Below are positions 43,295-51,306 of a DNA stretch of 64,000 nt, piece after piece (position 1 is the first letter of the stretch; every line of letters begins with the position of its first letter). The stretch is taken from contig NZ_JABEQC010000015.1 of the NCBI RefSeq assembly GCF_013041605.1, positions 26,435 to 90,434 on the forward strand, read 5' to 3'. This stretch comes from Vibrio plantisponsor (lineage in GTDB: Bacteria; Pseudomonadota; Gammaproteobacteria; Enterobacterales; Vibrionaceae). Under the pieces are notes generated by a model. The model saw nothing but the letters and a program-made list of their open reading frames with translations. It searched no databases and was not told the DNA's origin. Made by a program: the position numbers and the translations under genes.

Positions 43295-43307
43295 AAAACG
43301 AACATTA

Positions 43308-44069
43308 TCAAACAATATCGAGCTGAATCTCATGCTCGCGGATAATGGCACAGATGCTCTCTGGCGGCATTTGATCGGTAATCACCAGATCAACCTCTTC
43401 GATTCCACCCAGTTTTACCATGGCATTACGCCCAAACTTAGTATGGTCAACGCCTAAATAGACACTGCGGCTATTCTCGATAATGGCTTTTTTAACTCTA
43501 ACTTCATGATAATCAAAGTCTAAGAGTGAACCATCGAAATCAATGCCACTGATGCCCAAAATACCGAAGTCGAGACGAAACTGAGAAATAAAATCCATGG
43601 TCGCCTCGCCAGTCACACCGCCATCTCGGTTGCGAACTTCACCACCAGCCAGTATCACTTTGAAATCAGGCTTGGTCATGAGTAATGACGCAACATTAAT
43701 ATTGTTGGTCACAATGCGTAGGTTCTGATGGTTTTGCAGCAACGCTCTTGCTACTGCTTCTGGCGTGGTACCAATATCAATAAACAAAGTGGCGCCATCT
43801 GGAATATGTTGAGCCAGCTTCAATGCAATGCGTTGTTTTTCTTCTTGATGAGAGACTTTGCGCGTTTGATAAGAAGAGTTTTCAGAACTGGTGACTATGG
43901 TCGCGCCACCATGATTTCGTTTAATTTGGTTAAGGTCGGCAAGCTCATTGAGATCTCTTCGAATGGTTTGAGGGCTAACATTGAATCGCTCAACAAGATC
44001 TTCGGTGCTGACATATCCCTGAGCCTTGACTAGCTCGATGATTTCTTGATGACGTTTAATGGCTTTCAA
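43308..44069 (-). CDS. glpR: Glycerol-3-phosphate regulon repressor, DeoR family
   Basis: 253 residues. N-terminal DeoR winged helix: HQEIIELVKAQGYVSTEDLVERFNVSPQTIRRDLNEL. The DeoR C-terminal sensor domain has NHGGATIV, FIDIGTTPEAVARALL and LGVDHTKFGR. Start is a TTG at 44069 with AGGAT upstream. I accept it because it reproduces the usual MK...RHQ.II.LV N-terminus of GlpR, and a weak codon suits a repressor. It lies between the glpABC operon and glpFK, both of which have GlpR-like half-sites, so it is expected to repress both until glycerol-3-phosphate builds up. Confidence 0.93.
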   Translation of the reverse strand: MKAIKRHQEIIELVKAQGYVSTEDLVERFNVSPQTIRRDLNELADLNQIKRNHGGATIVTSSENSSYQTRKVSHQEEKQRIALKLAQHIPDGATLFIDIGTTPEAVARALLQNHQNLRIVTNNINVASLLMTKPDFKVILAGGEVRNRDGGVTGEATMDFISQFRLDFGILGISGIDFDGSLLDFDYHEVRVKKAIIENSRSVYLGVDHTKFGRNAMVKLGGIEEVDLVITDQMPPESICAIIREHEIQLDIV

Positions 44070-44396
44070 AGTAGATCCTGATTGACTGTTTCCAATAACT
44101 AGCAGTGTACTTCTTCATGTTCACATTTGAAATATATAGATAAATACACTGTTGAATAAGTCACTTATTCTTAGCTGCTCTGCCCAACATTGATCGTTAT
44201 CGACACTTCGCCTTATTGAACTAAATTGATACAAAACTGTGCATTGCTTAACATTTGCGAACATAAAATGAACATTTAATTGTTCGTTTGCTCATTTTGA
44301 GAGCGCCATATAGTTTCATGCGAATCCTTTTGATTAACATAATGCCCACATTGTCTGTATGGGATAATGCCAAATCAACGTCCAAGGAAATAAATT
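44070..44396. promoter_or_regulatory. Divergent glpR/glpF promoter region with GlpR-like half-sites
   Basis: 327 bases without a gene. Several GlpR-like half-sites occur: ATGTTCA at 44117-44123 on the glpR side, and GCGAACAT (44257-44264), TGAACAT (44269-44275) and TTGTTCG (44280-44286) on the glpF side. None forms a textbook 20-bp palindrome. A good AAGGA ribosome site precedes glpF. Confidence 0.5.
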
Positions 44397-45257
44397 ATGG
44401 CTAATAAAAAACAACATACTCTCATTGGTGAGTGTATTGCCGAGTTCATAGGTACGGGTTTGCTCATATTTTTTGGTGTCGGATGTGTAGCCGCACTCGT
44501 ATTGACCAATGCTCAGTTTGGGCAATGGGAAATCTCTATCGTTTGGGGCCTTGCAGTTGCCATTGCTGTCTACTGCACTGCTGGTGTCTCAGGCGCACAC
44601 ATTAATCCTGCCGTAACCATAGCGCTTGCCGCTTTTCATGGCTTCGAAAAATCTAAAGTTATTCCTTACATCGCTTCTCAAGTTGCCGGAGCATTTTGTG
44701 CTGCCGCACTTGTTTATGCTCTTTACAGCAATTTATTTACCGCATGGGAAGTGACAAACGGTATTGCTCGTAATACACCTGAAGCACTTGCTACTGCAGG
44801 CATTTTTTCAACATACCCTAACGCTGCTTTATCTTTTTCTGGTGCATTTGCTGTAGAATTTGCCATTACAGCAGTACTGATGTTCGCAATTTTGGCTTTA
44901 GGTGATGAAAATAATGGTGCAGCACGCGGAGCGCTAAACCCACTGCTAATCGGTATCGTGGTTGCCACAATTGGTGGTTCGTTAGGTCCACTGACTGGTT
45001 TTGCGATGAATCCAGCTCGTGACTTTGGACCAAAATTATTTGCATACCTAGCAGGATGGGATTACGCATTAAGTGGTGCGAAAGATATTCCCTACTTTAT
45101 CATTCCGATAGTCGCAACCGTTGCTGGCGCTTGTTTTGGTGGTTGGGCTTATCCTAAATTTATCGGTGCGTACGTACCGACCGTGGGTACAGGCTGTACC
45201 ATTCCAAATCAATGTGAAGAGTGTGAAATCGCAGATGACTCAAAAGCTCAGGTTTGA
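44397..45257 (+). CDS. glpF: Glycerol facilitator (aquaglyceroporin)
   Basis: 286 residues, six membrane helices plus two half-helices. The two channel NPA motifs are present: HINPAVT (Asn70) and MNPARD (Asn205). Arg and Asp after the second NPA are the aquaglyceroporin selectivity residues. It allows glycerol to diffuse in. The C-terminal tail is cysteine-rich (CTIPNQCEECE), which is unusual but harmless to the fold. It is followed after 45 bp by glpK, so transport and trapping are co-expressed. Confidence 0.95.
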   Translation: MANKKQHTLIGECIAEFIGTGLLIFFGVGCVAALVLTNAQFGQWEISIVWGLAVAIAVYCTAGVSGAHINPAVTIALAAFHGFEKSKVIPYIASQVAGAFCAAALVYALYSNLFTAWEVTNGIARNTPEALATAGIFSTYPNAALSFSGAFAVEFAITAVLMFAILALGDENNGAARGALNPLLIGIVVATIGGSLGPLTGFAMNPARDFGPKLFAYLAGWDYALSGAKDIPYFIIPIVATVAGACFGGWAYPKFIGAYVPTVGTGCTIPNQCEECEIADDSKAQV

Positions 45258-45302
45258 GCAATAAAAAGAATAAATCCAATAAAGTGAAAAGGATCCCTAC
45301 CT

Positions 45303-46814
45303 ATGAATAATAAATATATTGTTGCTCTTGACCAAGGCACGACGAGCTCACGAGCAGTAGTGCTCGATCATGACGCAAATATCGTGAGTGTTGCACAACG
45401 CGAGTTTACTCAAATCTACCCTGAATCAGGTTGGGTGGAACACGACCCTCTCGAAATTTACGCAACACAAAGCTCCACACTGGTTGAAGCTTTAGGCCAA
45501 AAAGGCATTCGCTCAGACCAAGTAGCTGCGATTGGTATTACTAACCAACGTGAAACCACCATTGTTTGGAACAAAGAAACGGGCGAGCCTGTTTACAATG
45601 CGATTGTTTGGCAATGCCGCCGAACAGCTGATATCTGTGCAGAGCTGAAGAAAATTGACGGCTTTGAAGAGTATGTACGTGAAAACACAGGCTTGCTGCT
45701 AGACCCATATTTCTCAGGCACAAAAGTGAAATGGGTGCTTGAGAACGTTGCTGGCGCACGCGAACTTGCTCAAGAAGGCAAACTGCTGTTTGGTACGGTT
45801 GATACTTGGCTGGTGTGGAAAATGACTCAAGGTCGTGTCCATGTCACTGACTATACCAATGCTTCTCGTACCCTGCTATTTAACATCAATACCCTTCAAT
45901 GGGATGAAAAAATCCTTAAAGAACTGGATATACCGCTATCAATGATGCCAGAAGTGAAAGCATCCTCTGAAGTCTATGGCGAAACTAACATCGGTGGTAA
46001 AGGTGGTACTCGTATTCCAATCGCAGGTATTGCTGGTGACCAACAAGCCGCGCTATTTGGTCAAATGTGTGTTCAACCGGGTCAAGCTAAGAACACGTAT
46101 GGTACTGGCTGTTTCTTGTTAATGAACACTGGTAAAGAGAAAGTGACGTCGAAAAACGGCTTGTTAACAACGCTAGCCTGTGACCCAGAAGGTAAAGTCT
46201 CTTACGCGTTAGAAGGTTCAGTCTTTATTGGTGGCGCTGCTATTCAGTGGCTTCGCGATGAAATGAAGCTCATCACCGAAGCAAAAGACTCTGAATATTT
46301 TGCGACCAAAGTTGACTCCTCCAACGGCGTTTATGTGGTTCCTGCATTTACAGGCTTAGGCGCACCTTATTGGGATGCTTATGCTCGAGGCACTATTGTG
46401 GGTATGAGCCGAGGTACAGGCATAAACCATATCATTCGTGCAACGTTGGAAAGTATTGCTTACCAAAGCCGTGATGTTATTGATGCAATGCAGGCAGATT
46501 CTGGCATCAAGCTAGCAACACTGCGTGTTGACGGCGGAGCTGTGGCAAATAATTTCTTAATGCAATTCCAATCAGACATCCTGAATACCGATGTTCAAAG
46601 ACCTAAGGTTACAGAAGTTACCGCATTAGGCGCAGCTTACTTAGCGGGTCTTGCGGTTGGATATTGGGATTCGTTAGATGAAGTGGCGGATAAAGCAGAA
46701 ATCGACCGCGTCTTCGTGCCAGCACAAGACGAACAGAAACGAGCTCAACGCTACAACGGCTGGAAACGCGCAGTACGAGGTGTGCTGGCCGTTTCTCACG
46801 TCGATGACGAGTAA
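45303..46814 (+). CDS. glpK: Glycerol kinase
   Basis: 503 residues, standard FGGY kinase length. IVALDQGTTSSRAVVLD at the N-terminus is the phosphate-1 motif. WVEHDPLEIYATQ, GITNQRETTIVW, GDQQAALFGQ and GLGAPYWDAYARGTIVGMSRGT are the catalytic and FGGY signature regions. It phosphorylates glycerol to glycerol-3-phosphate, the substrate of GlpABC and the inducer sensed by GlpR. AAGGA lies about ten bases before the ATG. A strong terminator follows. Confidence 0.96.
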   Translation: MNNKYIVALDQGTTSSRAVVLDHDANIVSVAQREFTQIYPESGWVEHDPLEIYATQSSTLVEALGQKGIRSDQVAAIGITNQRETTIVWNKETGEPVYNAIVWQCRRTADICAELKKIDGFEEYVRENTGLLLDPYFSGTKVKWVLENVAGARELAQEGKLLFGTVDTWLVWKMTQGRVHVTDYTNASRTLLFNINTLQWDEKILKELDIPLSMMPEVKASSEVYGETNIGGKGGTRIPIAGIAGDQQAALFGQMCVQPGQAKNTYGTGCFLLMNTGKEKVTSKNGLLTTLACDPEGKVSYALEGSVFIGGAAIQWLRDEMKLITEAKDSEYFATKVDSSNGVYVVPAFTGLGAPYWDAYARGTIVGMSRGTGINHIIRATLESIAYQSRDVIDAMQADSGIKLATLRVDGGAVANNFLMQFQSDILNTDVQRPKVTEVTALGAAYLAGLAVGYWDSLDEVADKAEIDRVFVPAQDEQKRAQRYNGWKRAVRGVLAVSHVDDE

Positions 46815-46854
46815 CTTGTTCTCAGTCCCAACATTACTCGATACATCAAACGTT

Positions 46855-46879
46855 AAAGGGACGCATAGCGTCCCTTTTT
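46855..46879 (+). terminator. Intrinsic terminator after glpFK
   Basis: AAAGGGACGC (46855-46864) pairs with GCGTCCCTTT (46868-46877) over a 3-base loop and is followed by more T residues. Confidence 0.9.
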
Positions 46880-46925
46880 ATTTGCAGTGTCCCGTTCAAA
46901 TAGTTGAAGCATGCAAAATCATCTA

Positions 46926-46962
46926 ATAGGTTTTGCCGATTGATTCAATAAGAACAAGCAAT
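46926..46962 (+). promoter_or_regulatory. OxyR-type binding motif upstream of ahpC
   Basis: Four tetranucleotides occur at exactly the OxyR spacing of N7: ATAG (46926), CGAT (46937), ATAA (46948) and CAAT (46959). The consensus is ATAG-N7-CTAT-N7-ATAG-N7-CTAT, so 13 of 16 defined positions match. It is 92 bp before ahpC. A TATACA at 46989 may be the -10. Confidence 0.8.
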
Positions 46963-47054
46963 TTTTCTAAACCATGACTTCATGTGAATATACATCTCGA
47001 AGGCAAGAGACAGAGATTGCCTAATCATAAAAACTCTTAGGAAGGTAAAAAAAC

Positions 47055-47612
47055 ATGATTAACACTACTATCAAACCATTTAACGCAACGGCATTTAAAG
47101 ACGGCAAGTTTGTAGAAATTTCTGAAAAAGACGTACTAGGCAAATGGGCAGTATTCTTCTTTTACCCAGCTGACTTCACATTCGTATGTCCAACTGAGCT
47201 AGGCGACCTAGCTGACCACTACGAAGAGCTTCAATCTCGTGGCGTAGAAGTTTACTCAGTTTCAACTGACACTCACTTCACTCACAAAGCATGGCACGAT
47301 AGCTCAGAAACAATCGGTAAGATCAACTACTTCATGGTTGGCGACCAAACTGGCAACATCACTAACAACTTCGGTGTTATGCGTGAAGGCCAAGGTCTAG
47401 CAGACCGCGCTACTTTCGTTATCGACCCACAAGGTGTTATCCAAGCTGTAGAAATCACAGCTGAAGGCATCGGTCGTGACGCAGAAGACCTACTACGTAA
47501 GATCAAAGCTGCACAATACGTTGCTTCTCACCCAGGTGAAGTATGTCCAGCTAAATGGAAAGAAGGCGAAGAAACTCTAGCTCCTTCTCTAGACCTAGTA
47601 GGCAAAATCTAA
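47055..47612 (+). CDS. ahpC: Alkyl hydroperoxide reductase peroxiredoxin subunit
   Basis: 185 residues, a typical 2-Cys peroxiredoxin. Peroxidatic Cys45 lies in DFTFVCPTEL and resolving Cys164 in GEVCPAKW. The C-terminal tail lacks the GGLG/YF extras of peroxide-sensitive eukaryotic forms except for the usual bacterial end. It reduces hydrogen peroxide and organic hydroperoxides and is re-reduced by AhpF, encoded 199 bp downstream. AGGAAGGT is a strong ribosome site. Codon use is strongly biased to preferred Vibrio codons, as expected for an abundant protein. Confidence 0.96.
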   Translation: MINTTIKPFNATAFKDGKFVEISEKDVLGKWAVFFFYPADFTFVCPTELGDLADHYEELQSRGVEVYSVSTDTHFTHKAWHDSSETIGKINYFMVGDQTGNITNNFGVMREGQGLADRATFVIDPQGVIQAVEITAEGIGRDAEDLLRKIKAAQYVASHPGEVCPAKWKEGEETLAPSLDLVGKI

Positions 47613-47636
47613 GCATAAAGCTTAAAACCTAATCCA

Positions 47637-47740
47637 TTTGGAGCCCTTTAGCGGCTTCAAATAGGAAGGTTGCTGAATTAGAGAGCTGGTCAGGCAATGT
47701 ACCTAACGACCTACGAGCTTGACTGGCTCTCCCCCTCAGC
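47637..47740 (+). other. Structured ahpC-ahpF intergenic element (two hairpins)
   Basis: Hairpin 1: TTTGGAGCC (47637-47645) with GGCTTCAAA (47653-47661). Hairpin 2: GAGAGCTGGTC (47681-47691) with GACTGGCTCTC (47721-47731), 11 pairs including two G-U. It is extended by GCTGA (47672-47676) with TCAGC (47736-47740). The large apical loop is 29 bases. No T tract follows. Confidence 0.65.
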
Positions 47741-47811
47741 AAAATAAAAGAATTGAATTTATCCAGAGTGACCGCTCTCTTTAATAGAATTACGAATAGG
47801 TATAACAAAAA

Positions 47812-49380
47812 ATGTTAGATCAGGCGATTAAACAACAATTAAAACAATATCTTAGCAACCTTAAAGAAGAAGTTCAGTTAGTGGTCAGCCTAGATGAAAG
47901 CAAGGCAGCAAATGATATCCAATCACTAGCTAACGAAATTGCAGAGCTAAGCGATTTAGTGACTGTGACTCGCGATGATGCAGCAAGCTCTCGCCGTCCA
48001 GTAATGGCTGTGACAAACCCTAAGAAAGGTACTCAGCTACGTTTTGCTGGTCTTCCAATGGGACACGAGTTTACTTCTCTAGTATTGGCTCTACTCCACT
48101 CAGGTGGTCACCCAATTAAGCTAGAAGCTGAAACTATCGAACAAATTGCTAAATTAAACAAAAAGCTAGATGTAGAAATCTTCATTTCTCTCTCTTGCCA
48201 AAACTGTCCAGACGTAGTGCAAGCGTTCAACATGATGTCGGCGATTAACCCTGACATTCGTACTACGATGATCGACGGTGCTCTATTCCAAGATGAAGTG
48301 AAATCTCGCGACATCATGGCTGTACCAAGCGTATTCGTGAATGGCGAACTCTTTGGTCAAGGTCGTATGTCACTGACTGAAATCTTGAACAAGATTGATG
48401 ATGGCGCAGCTGAAAAAGCAGCAGCAAGCCTAAACGAAAAAGAACCTTATGATGTTCTTGTTATCGGCGGTGGCCCTGGTGGTAGTGCAGCTGCAGTATA
48501 CGCTGCTCGTAAAGGCATCCGTACAGGTGTTGTAGCTAAGCGCTTGGGCGGTCAAGTAATGGATACAATGGCAATCGAAAACTTTATTTCGGTTAAGCAT
48601 ACTGAAGGTCCAAAACTTGCGCATGATTTAGGTGAACACCTAAAAGAGTACGGTGTAGACATCATCACTGAGCAACAAGCTGACAAGCTAATGGGTGCTA
48701 CTTACACAGAAGATGGTTACATCCACGTAAACCTTGAAAGCGGTGCGACACTTAAGAGTAAGAGTGTCATCCTAAGCCCAGGTGCACGTTGGAGAGAAAT
48801 GAACGTTCCTGGTGAACAAGAATACCGTAACAAAGGCGTGGCTTACTGCCCACACTGTGACGGCCCACTATTCAAAGGCAAGAAAACAGCGGTAATTGGT
48901 GGCGGTAACTCAGGCATCGAAGCGGCAATTGACTTAGCTGGTATCGTTGAACATGTTACTGTTCTTGAGTTCGCTGACACTCTACGCGCTGACCAAGTGT
49001 TGATTAACAAGGCAAACTCTCTGCCAAACGTTGAAATCATCACAATGGCACAAACGACTGAAGTTGTTGGTGACGGTAAACGCGTAACAAGTTTGAAATA
49101 CAAAGATCGCAATACAGACGAAATCAAAGAAATTGAACTGTCGGGTATCTTTGTACAAATCGGCCTTGTACCAAACACTGAATGGTTAAAGGATTCTGAA
49201 GTTAAGTTGTCTGCTCGTGGTGAAATCGAAGTGGGCAACCGTGGCGAAACTAGCATGGAAGGTGTCTTTGCTGCTGGTGACGCAACTACCGTACCTTACA
49301 AGCAAATCATTATTGCTATGGGCGAAGGTGCAAAAGCGAGCCTAGGTGCGTTTGATTACCTAATTCGCAAACAAGCTTAA
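47812..49380 (+). CDS. ahpF: Alkyl hydroperoxide reductase flavoprotein subunit
   Basis: 522 residues. The N-terminal double-thioredoxin-fold domain has the redox pair Cys129/Cys132 (SCQNCP). The thioredoxin-reductase-like part has VLVIGGGPGGSAAAVYAARKG (FAD), VAYCPHCDGPLF (Cys346/Cys349) and AVIGGGNSGIEAAIDLAG (NAD(P)H). It passes electrons from NADH through FAD and the disulfides to AhpC. It is expected to be co-transcribed with ahpC through the structured spacer, because no independent promoter is obvious. A UUCG-capped terminator follows. Confidence 0.96.
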   Translation: MLDQAIKQQLKQYLSNLKEEVQLVVSLDESKAANDIQSLANEIAELSDLVTVTRDDAASSRRPVMAVTNPKKGTQLRFAGLPMGHEFTSLVLALLHSGGHPIKLEAETIEQIAKLNKKLDVEIFISLSCQNCPDVVQAFNMMSAINPDIRTTMIDGALFQDEVKSRDIMAVPSVFVNGELFGQGRMSLTEILNKIDDGAAEKAAASLNEKEPYDVLVIGGGPGGSAAAVYAARKGIRTGVVAKRLGGQVMDTMAIENFISVKHTEGPKLAHDLGEHLKEYGVDIITEQQADKLMGATYTEDGYIHVNLESGATLKSKSVILSPGARWREMNVPGEQEYRNKGVAYCPHCDGPLFKGKKTAVIGGGNSGIEAAIDLAGIVEHVTVLEFADTLRADQVLINKANSLPNVEIITMAQTTEVVGDGKRVTSLKYKDRNTDEIKEIELSGIFVQIGLVPNTEWLKDSEVKLSARGEIEVGNRGETSMEGVFAAGDATTVPYKQIIIAMGEGAKASLGAFDYLIRKQA

Positions 49381-49412
49381 ATCATACATTTTATCTCCTA
49401 TTAACGACAAAG

Positions 49413-49440
49413 GGCTCTACTTCGGTAGAGCCTTTTTTTT
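49413..49440. terminator. Intrinsic terminator after ahpF
   Basis: GGCTCTAC (49413-49420), TTCG tetraloop, GTAGAGCC (49425-49432), then eight T. It lies between the convergent ahpF and tsdA-like genes. Confidence 0.93.
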
Positions 49441-49482
49441 CGGTTTTAGCAGCAACAGTGACGAGTGCCATCGCTGTATTTG

Positions 49483-50535
49483 TTACTTCACAACTGCCGA
49501 AGGAAAAGCATTGCTACCTAGCGTGTATCCATTCACCGATTTGCCGTAGAACCCATCATGAGCATGGTACTTTTTGCGATTCTCTTCGAGACTGCCCCTG
49601 TATCTCGGGTCTTGTGGTCGCTCTTGGCTGTTCACATAAGCGGATACATCCCAAGCTTCTTGTACAGTTAACTGAACGCTTTTACCCAATGGCATGTTTT
49701 CATAAATGAAGTAAGCCGCAGTATTAATACGGTGCATGCCCGCGCCCCAGTTATACGCATTTTTGCCCCACAGAGGCGGAATATAAGAATGCCCATCACT
49801 ATCCGAGACGCCTTGTCCATCTTTCATATGACAAGCGGCGCAATTGTCTGCATACACCTGCATTCCGCGCTCAAGTGAAGGTTCCAGTTCAGGATTTGCG
49901 ATCTTTGGATAACCTCGTCCTGCTAAGCTGCCACGTTTATCTGCCGGAAGAGCCTGAGCGATAACGTCTGGCATGGGAAACGATTCAGCCTTACCACCAA
50001 TTTGCAACTGCTTATCGTCTAAAGCTGGCACTGGCTCATTTTCCAGACCATGCTGATCCATCAAACCACCCATGGCTAACCAATAAGCATAAGCACTTAA
50101 CGCAACCAGTTCCGGAGAATCATAGGCTGGAGGTTTACCGTTCATCGAATAAGTAAAACACCCTTGAATTCGATCAGCGTAGCTATTCACGCGATCATTC
50201 TTTTTACGGTATGCAGGATAAGCCATATACGCAGCCCACAAAGGCGCTGAGTTTGCCTTGCGACCCGCTTCCATATGACAGTTCACACAGTTCTGGTTAT
50301 TGCCGACGTACTTGCCACGCATCTGCTGTGAATTAACGAACAATGAGTAACCGAGTTTAACCTTCTCTCCAAATTCATCGTTGGTGATAGTGGTTAAATC
50401 TCTTGGGACAAGATATTCGGCTTGACTGTTTTTCTTTGCCGCAGGTAATTCAGCCTGACGGTCAGGCAATTCAGTATTTGCTTTTGCCGATACAGAAAGC
50501 ATGCTGAACGCCAACAATGAATAAATGACTTTCAT
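49483..50535 (-). CDS. tsdA: Diheme cytochrome c, thiosulfate dehydrogenase/tetrathionate reductase TsdA-like
   Basis: 350 residues with a signal peptide (cleavage near SAKAN, about 20). Two heme sites: CVNCH (83-87) and CAACH (232-236). Between them the conserved RIQGCFTYSMNGKPP carries Cys126, the position of the unusual Cys ligand of the active-site heme in TsdA enzymes. TsdA joins two thiosulfates to tetrathionate and in some bacteria runs in reverse. The gene follows a c4-like cytochrome gene after 9 bp, as in known tsdBA pairs, and has a clean AGGAG site. The physiological direction here is unknown. Confidence 0.8.
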   Translation of the reverse strand: MKVIYSLLAFSMLSVSAKANTELPDRQAELPAAKKNSQAEYLVPRDLTTITNDEFGEKVKLGYSLFVNSQQMRGKYVGNNQNCVNCHMEAGRKANSAPLWAAYMAYPAYRKKNDRVNSYADRIQGCFTYSMNGKPPAYDSPELVALSAYAYWLAMGGLMDQHGLENEPVPALDDKQLQIGGKAESFPMPDVIAQALPADKRGSLAGRGYPKIANPELEPSLERGMQVYADNCAACHMKDGQGVSDSDGHSYIPPLWGKNAYNWGAGMHRINTAAYFIYENMPLGKSVQLTVQEAWDVSAYVNSQERPQDPRYRGSLEENRKKYHAHDGFYGKSVNGYTLGSNAFPSAVVK

Positions 50536-50544
50536 AGCAAACTC

Positions 50545-51156
50545 CTAGTATCGAAATGACGCAAAGTAGAACGACAAATTTTCTATTTCATCGTCTGTTA
50601 GCTTTTGGGCAATGGTAGACATCATATTGAGGGGATCGCCACTACGGGCACCCTTCTTCCAATCATGAAGTTGCTTCTTCAGATAATAAGCATGCTGACT
50701 TGCTAAGCGAGGGAACTGCCCCACGCCCATGCCACTGGCGGCATGACAAGTGGCGCACGCGGGTATATTTCTGTCCCAATCCCCTTGATAAACCAGTTTT
50801 CGATAAGGGTTGCTGATATCGGCCTGAGAACCGCGCTGTTCGAGATTGGTAAACTCGTAGCTAGGCAATGACGCATAGTATTCGGTCACTTCTTTGCGAA
50901 TTTGAGGATCACTCAGCTCTTTTGCCATTGGGCTCATTAGGGGATCTTTACGTTCACCGGATAAGAACAGCTGAATTTGGCTATCCAGATATTCCGCACT
51001 TAACCCTGCAAGCATCGGAGCAATATTTGGCTGACCTTTCCCATCCTGCCCATGACAACTGGTACAGACGCCAGCTTTGGCAGGCATTTCCACCGCCTGA
51101 ATACTGACTGAGGCAACCAGCATGGGCAAAGCGGCCCATAGTTGTAAATTTGACAT
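50545..51156 (-). CDS. tsdB: Diheme cytochrome c (c4-like), TsdB-type electron partner
   Basis: 203 residues with a signal peptide (about 1-22, SIQAVE). Two c-type domains with CTSCH (31-35) and CATCH (134-138); the distal Met residues are probably in SPMAKEL and LNMMSTIAQ. Length and symmetry are those of cytochrome c4. In thiosulfate dehydrogenase systems such a protein, TsdB, accepts electrons from TsdA. It is the first gene of a two-gene unit whose promoter carries the same palindrome as the ttrBCA promoter. If it was named only from the sequence it would be a cytochrome c4 family protein. Confidence 0.8.
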   Translation of the reverse strand: MSNLQLWAALPMLVASVSIQAVEMPAKAGVCTSCHGQDGKGQPNIAPMLAGLSAEYLDSQIQLFLSGERKDPLMSPMAKELSDPQIRKEVTEYYASLPSYEFTNLEQRGSQADISNPYRKLVYQGDWDRNIPACATCHAASGMGVGQFPRLASQHAYYLKKQLHDWKKGARSGDPLNMMSTIAQKLTDDEIENLSFYFASFRY

Positions 51157-51193
51157 GCTGACTCACTATTACTACTTCTATTATCACTCCTAC

Positions 51194-51236
51194 TATTGTC
51201 AGTATTATTAGTAAGTCGACTATTGTGGATTTCCAC
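51194..51236 (-). promoter_or_regulatory. tsdBA promoter with TtrR-like box
   Basis: The palindrome GTGGATTTCCAC is at 51225-51236 within ATTGTGGATTTCCACATA. On the minus strand, CTGACAATA (51202-51194), a -10-like element, lies 22 bp downstream. The ttrBCA promoter has the same pair of elements with a 23-bp gap. Confidence 0.72.
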
Positions 51237-51245
51237 ATAACGACA

Positions 51246-51284
51246 TAAAACACCGCCTCTATCACTACGACTAAAGGCGGTGTT
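51246..51284 (-). terminator. Intrinsic terminator after ttrA
   Basis: AACACCGCCT/AGGCGGTGTT arms (51275-51284 and 51249-51258), 10 pairs, followed on the minus strand by TTTTA. It separates ttrBCA from tsdBA. Confidence 0.82.
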
Positions 51285-51306
51285 GCTAGTCACTAAGTGC
51301 TCTGTT

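Noticed and set aside
48843..49256. 137-codon antisense frame within ahpF
   Set aside because: A Ser/Pro-rich translation with no start signal; a by-product of biased codon use in a highly expressed gene.
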